Part shown: positions 36,813 to 40,988 of the stretch, one piece after another
How positions within the stretch are numbered: position 1 is the first letter of the stretch
Layout of the letters: each line of letters starts with the position of its first letter
IMG/VR virus record: IMGVR_UViG_3300042731_003861
Coordinates: 1-40,988 of that record
DNA length: 40,988 nt
From: a virus
Reading direction: 5' to 3' (one strand)
The notes under the pieces: generated by a model
The model's database searches: none
Seen by the model: only the letters and a program-made list of their open reading frames with translations
Told to the model about the DNA's origin: nothing
Made by a program: the position numbers and the translations under genes

Positions 36813-39800
36813 TGAAAAAATTACTCACGATAGCATTGATTTTTCTAGTTGGATATATCAATGCACAAGACATAAGTAGGATTGATTCTTTAAAAGTCAA
36901 AGGTGGAGCAACTTTTGAAAATATAATTGATGTAGATACAAATAGGATTCGTAGTGTTGGTGATCCTGTTGAAGATTATGATGCAATTAATAAACAATAT
37001 TTTGATAATAATGCTATTTCTCAGGGAGTACCAATAGATTCATTATTATTTTCTACTAATATTGCGAATTTACAATGGGACGAAGGAAAAATATATTATG
37101 ATTCTATTACAGGAGGATTAATATTTTTCAATGAAGAACAAGATATTGCTTTAAATATTGGATTTGAAAGTTGGATTAAAGTTAAAAACAATACAGCAGG
37201 CATAATTACAAATGGATCTGTAGTGTATCCCACTGGCGTAGAAAATGGTAATGTAACGATAGGATTAGCAGATGCAAAAGAAAGGCGAAAAAGTAGCTTA
37301 GTTGGAGTTGTAACTCATGATATTGCAATTGGAGAAATTGGATATGTTACAAAAGCCGGTGAAGTTGGAAATTTAAATACAACTGGGTTTGATCCTGATT
37401 CTCTTTTATATCTTTCTCCTGATATTCCAGGGACAATGACAAATACAAGACCTGATAACGGAGAATTTGCTGTAATATTAGGAGCAGTTAAAACAATAGA
37501 CAATGATTCAGGTTCTATTATTGTTGACATTGTTCCATCTGAATTAGCAACTGAATTAACAGCAGATAGGGGTTGGTCAAAAATACATAATACAACAATT
37601 ATTCCAACAGCATATAACCGAACATTAAAAGTTATTCCAACAACAGGAAATTCATTTTATTATTATCAAGATGGAGTAAAATATGAATCTGATGGTGATA
37701 CCATTGTTTTTAATGACACTGAAGGAACAATAGATTTTTACTACGTTAATGATGTTTTAACAGCAGCCTATAATCAAACAGAATCACAGGTCAGAGAAAC
37801 GTATACAAAATATGCTGGTGTATCAAGAGCATATTGGGATGCAGTGAATGATACTATCATTTTTATTAATAATATGCGACATGGATTCAAGCCTGATGGT
37901 GAAACATGGGCGATGTCATGGGATTTTCATAAATGTGAAGTATTAGAAGGGCTTGCACTTACAGATATTATTGCAGATGCAAGTGGTGATTTAGATGCGC
38001 ATGCTCAATTTGGTAATGAATCGGGATTAATAAGAAATCAAGGAATATTGACTTCTATTCCAAGTCAGACAAGCACAACAGGATATACAGTATTTTATCG
38101 TGATGGTGCAACAGCATGGCGTTCTCAGGATGGTGCGCCGTTTCCAGTACTAACAACTGGAACAGGTCGTTTAGCTTGGAATGAAGAAGTAGGAGGAAGT
38201 TGGCAATTAAGTGAAGTTCCAAACAATGATTATGTTCTTTATCATTTATTTGTATCTAATACTTTAGGTGATAAACTTGGTACAGTTATAGGACAAAGTG
38301 AATATGCCACTATAGCTGCGGCACAAGCAGGAGCATTAACAGAAATCCAAAATTTGCTAATTGGTCAATTCCCTATTAAAGAATTAGCACCCGTGGCAAC
38401 GCTTATTTATCAAACTGCAGATGTATATGCAAATGCAGTTAATGCAAGAATAGTTAGTGCTGAAGATATACAGGGAAATCCTGTTGATTATATAGATTGG
38501 AGATTTCAAATAATTCCTGGTGGAGGGACAGGAACAACGACCACAACATATCTAGGATTACTTGATACGCCAAGTACGAATGCTGGGGAAGCAGGAAAAT
38601 CTGCGGTTGTTAATCCTGGCGAAACTGGACACATATATGAATATAGAACAAAATCTGTCAATTCTAAAACTGTAGGAAGTTCGTTAAATGTAGATGTTAA
38701 TTTAGATGATGTTGCTGAAATTGATAGCATAACAGATGTAAATGTTTCATTTAATTCTAATTCTTACACAAAGTTAGCATCTGGAACAACAGCGCAAAGA
38801 CCTGCAAGTCCCATTAATGGAATGTATCGCTATGATAGTGATTTAACCAAAGCACAGACATATGAAAATGGGGAATGGAAAAATTTAATTACTTCTGCAA
38901 CAGATATAAATCTTTTTGATTACGTAAAAGGAGCTTTATCATCAACGGACAATGCTATTGCTTTATGGGATGGAACAACAGGCAAATTAATTAAAAATAG
39001 TTCAGCTACAATTGATGGTTCTGGTAATCTTGATGTAACTGGATCGATAGAGACTGTGGGCTTGACGAGTACGGATGATGTAGAAATAAACGGCGGAATA
39101 AGACCTCAATTTATTGCAGGACAAGGCACGGTTAAAACACATTTTGGGGATTTATCAGGTGCAGGGACTTTGTTTTTTAGCTCAAATTTAAGTTACGATG
39201 GTGCTAATTGGAATTTAGATGACACGGGTGTTGCGGGAATTGTTATATCATCCGCACAAACAACTCCATTGAGAATCAGAACAGCAACATCAGGAACTAA
39301 CCCAAGAACATTGACGGAACTATTGACAAGTGATGGAAGTGGTAATTTCACCTTCTCCGGCAACGTCTCATCTAACCCACCCCCAACCTTAGGCGATCAC
39401 TTAACGAATAAGACGTATGTGGATGCTGCAATCGGAACTAAAGCCAACCTCCCAGCTACTGTTGCGTATACGGATCAGTCGAATACGTTTAGTGGAGTGT
39501 TACAATCAATTAATCAAACTGGTGCAACTTCTAGTACCATGTTAGCATTAAGATCAAATTCTTCAGGAGCAGCAGATAGCGCAACACCAAATACAAATAC
39601 TACTGTTGAGATGGCTTCAGTAGGTGGCGCAGGTGGATATACCTCAAGGACTCAGTTTGTAAATAGTTTCAATTCATCCTTTAGTGGTACTGAATTTTCA
39701 ATACATACACGTGCTATATCTTTTGGAGCAATGACGGAAAGATTAAAAATAGATGATGTTGGTAATCTTGATCTAACAACAGGCTCCTACCAACTCAACG

Positions 39801-40753
39801 GCTCCGATCTAAAAATAGGCGATCTGGATAATGCCGGATTGGTTGATCAAGTGTATGTATCTGATGGTCTTGGTGGTGGATCGTGGGAGGCACAAGCAGG
39901 GGGGCAATGGTCAACTGATGCGAATGGAATCAATTATCAAGCTGGGAATGTAGGAATAGGACGAACATCTCCTGTTGCTGATGCTCTTGAAGTTGAAGGA
40001 GACATCACAATCAATGGTGATATAAAAATGGAAGGTTCAAATTATCTATCCATGTGGGAATTGAACCCAGCTACGCATGTACCAACGCCTTCAACAATTC
40101 AAGGCATATTTTATGTAAATTCGGCTGACGAACTGCCATACATGCTAAATGGCAGCATAGATACCTTGAGTTTATCTACTCATGGAATAGTTGAAATGCC
40201 AGATATTCCTAGTGCAACAAAAGCGAATATGTTATATTTCGATACTACTACTAAAGAAGTTAGCTACGGCGCTGCACCATCAGGCGGAACTCCTGCCGGG
40301 TCAAGTACTCAGATTCAGTATAATGATGAAGGCTCATTTGGGGCAAGCTCTGATTTTACATACAATGATACTTCCAAAAAATTAGAAATGGGAGCAACGA
40401 CTGAGGCGTTGTTCGGAGGGGTTTCAGATGCAGGAAACTTTGACGTGCAATGTATAGGTGTATATAACGGAGGAAAACAAGCGCATCAATTGAGCTTACA
40501 TAGTGGATCAGGAACTTTAGGCATTGAGGCAGGGCATACTTATATATTGGAAAGTTCACATACTTATACAAATATCTCGCTGCCATCAGTATCTACAAAT
40601 ATTAGAGTTGAATATGTAATTGTGAATCATAAGGCTTCAGCTACAACTATTACGTCTTATGTTGGATTAGACGGAGCCACAAAAACAACAATCCCTGCAC
40701 AGTCATCAATTACAGTGCAATCAAATGGAACTAATTGGTATAGAATTCAATAA
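36809..40753 (+). CDS. Large tail fibre protein with signal peptide and mosaic receptor-binding part
   Basis: This 1314-residue protein begins MMKKLLTIALIFLVGYINAQ, a Sec-type signal peptide. Residues 103-250 form the 'NGSVVYPTG' fibre domain that is also found in the membrane protein at 4637. Later parts include 'SGTTAQRPASPINGMYRYDS' (a common fibre motif, near 657-680), 'LTNKTYVDAAIGTKANLPAT' and 'GNVGIGRTSP', and a beta C-terminus ending 'SNGTNWYRIQ'. There is no S74 chaperone motif. Some stretches (39340-39500, 39780-39900) are clearly more GC-rich. It should mediate host binding. Confidence 0.88.
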   Translation: MMKKLLTIALIFLVGYINAQDISRIDSLKVKGGATFENIIDVDTNRIRSVGDPVEDYDAINKQYFDNNAISQGVPIDSLLFSTNIANLQWDEGKIYYDSITGGLIFFNEEQDIALNIGFESWIKVKNNTAGIITNGSVVYPTGVENGNVTIGLADAKERRKSSLVGVVTHDIAIGEIGYVTKAGEVGNLNTTGFDPDSLLYLSPDIPGTMTNTRPDNGEFAVILGAVKTIDNDSGSIIVDIVPSELATELTADRGWSKIHNTTIIPTAYNRTLKVIPTTGNSFYYYQDGVKYESDGDTIVFNDTEGTIDFYYVNDVLTAAYNQTESQVRETYTKYAGVSRAYWDAVNDTIIFINNMRHGFKPDGETWAMSWDFHKCEVLEGLALTDIIADASGDLDAHAQFGNESGLIRNQGILTSIPSQTSTTGYTVFYRDGATAWRSQDGAPFPVLTTGTGRLAWNEEVGGSWQLSEVPNNDYVLYHLFVSNTLGDKLGTVIGQSEYATIAAAQAGALTEIQNLLIGQFPIKELAPVATLIYQTADVYANAVNARIVSAEDIQGNPVDYIDWRFQIIPGGGTGTTTTTYLGLLDTPSTNAGEAGKSAVVNPGETGHIYEYRTKSVNSKTVGSSLNVDVNLDDVAEIDSITDVNVSFNSNSYTKLASGTTAQRPASPINGMYRYDSDLTKAQTYENGEWKNLITSATDINLFDYVKGALSSTDNAIALWDGTTGKLIKNSSATIDGSGNLDVTGSIETVGLTSTDDVEINGGIRPQFIAGQGTVKTHFGDLSGAGTLFFSSNLSYDGANWNLDDTGVAGIVISSAQTTPLRIRTATSGTNPRTLTELLTSDGSGNFTFSGNVSSNPPPTLGDHLTNKTYVDAAIGTKANLPATVAYTDQSNTFSGVLQSINQTGATSSTMLALRSNSSGAADSATPNTNTTVEMASVGGAGGYTSRTQFVNSFNSSFSGTEFSIHTRAISFGAMTERLKIDDVGNLDLTTGSYQLNGSDLKIGDLDNAGLVDQVYVSDGLGGGSWEAQAGGQWSTDANGINYQAGNVGIGRTSPVADALEVEGDITINGDIKMEGSNYLSMWELNPATHVPTPSTIQGIFYVNSADELPYMLNGSIDTLSLSTHGIVEMPDIPSATKANMLYFDTTTKEVSYGAAPSGGTPAGSSTQIQYNDEGSFGASSDFTYNDTSKKLEMGATTEALFGGVSDAGNFDVQCIGVYNGGKQAHQLSLHSGSGTLGIEAGHTYILESSHTYTNISLPSVSTNIRVEYVIVNHKASATTITSYVGLDGATKTTIPAQSSITVQSNGTNWYRIQ

Positions 40754-40771
40754 ATTTAAATAAAAAATAGC

Positions 40772-40988
40772 ATGAAAAATTTAATCACAATTTTATTAGT
40801 AATCTGCTCATTTGGAGCAATGTCACAAGAAAAACAAGTAAATGAAACTACTTACGAGAAATCAATGTCGTATCGGATAGTCGAGGAAAGTGTCGATAAG
40901 CTAATCGAAACACTGAAAAAGTTCACGACCAAACAAGCACTGCAAGCTTACGAAAATAACGAGATTGAAAAAGGCGATTCGTTAAAAG
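40772..40988 (+). CDS. Secreted coiled-coil protein, N-terminal part (continues at 1-356)
   Basis: ATG at 40772 opens a frame that runs to the window end and, allowing for the 66-base overlap, continues to 356 for 168 residues. The N-terminus MKNLITILLVICSFGAMSQE is a signal peptide with cleavage before 'QEKQVN' or nearby. A helical segment follows ('SVDKLIETLKK'). It is the first gene after the fibre and may be part of the adsorption or lysis apparatus. No family recognised. Confidence 0.78.
   Translation, partial: MKNLITILLVICSFGAMSQEKQVNETTYEKSMSYRIVEESVDKLIETLKKFTTKQALQAYENNEIEKGDSLK
40923..40988. repeat. Terminal direct repeat, right copy
   Basis: Identical over 66 bases to 1-66. See the left copy; the unique unit would then be 40922 bp. 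Confidence 0.95.

Noticed and set aside
1-40988. CRISPR arrays, insertion sequences, diversity-generating retroelement
   Set aside because: I saw no regularly spaced repeats, no transposase, and no reverse transcriptase or adenine-variable repeat pair near the fibre.

Overview
The window is one whole phage genome, probably circular. Bases 1-66 are repeated exactly at 40923-40988, and a single reading frame runs across the join (40772 to the end, then 1 to 356). The unit length is therefore 40922 bp. The sequence is AT-rich. The host is most likely a member of the Bacteroidota: promoter-like boxes of the TAnnTTTG or TATCTTTA type recur, starts are preceded by A-rich 'AAAATC-ATG' rather than Shine-Dalgarno sequences, signal peptides end in '..AQ/..SQ/..GQ', and many small proteins belong to families I know from Bacteroidota phages.

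Layout. 40772 -> 2202 (+): end of the late region and lysis genes, namely a secreted coiled-coil protein, small membrane proteins (holin/spanin candidates) and an M15-type endolysin. 2281-3730 (-): a leftward operon of seven small genes ending in a DnaA domain IV-like protein. 3731-3964: divergent control region. 3965-10462 (+): early genes, including an XRE repressor-like protein, a membrane protein carrying a tail-fibre-like domain, an ERF single-strand annealing protein, YopX, NinB and NinG. 10473-14229 (+): replication block with small HTH proteins, a GIY-YIG/T5orf172 protein, two replication-initiator-like proteins and a DnaB-like helicase. 14240-20194 (+): many small accessory genes and a tRNA-like cluster (16208-16466). 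20208-22299: terminase small and large subunits. 23235-40753: virion module (portal, scaffold, major capsid protein, connector, tail terminator, tail tube, two possible chaperone/joining ORFs, tape measure, tail-tip proteins, 1314-residue fibre). A tape measure plus tail tube indicates a long non-contractile tail (siphovirus).

How it works together. ERF with NinB/NinG gives a recombination set. The initiator-like proteins and the helicase would recruit the host replisome, since no phage polymerase is present. I see no integrase or partition genes, so the phage is probably lytic, or its lysogeny genes are not recognisable. The most notable points are: a membrane-anchored early protein that shares a domain with the tail fibre; several virion genes with Sec signal peptides; a DnaJ-like zinc knuckle inserted in the portal; three gene junctions with the same +1/-2 frame change at A6-7GC tracts; and a tRNA-like cluster with abnormal anticodon arms.
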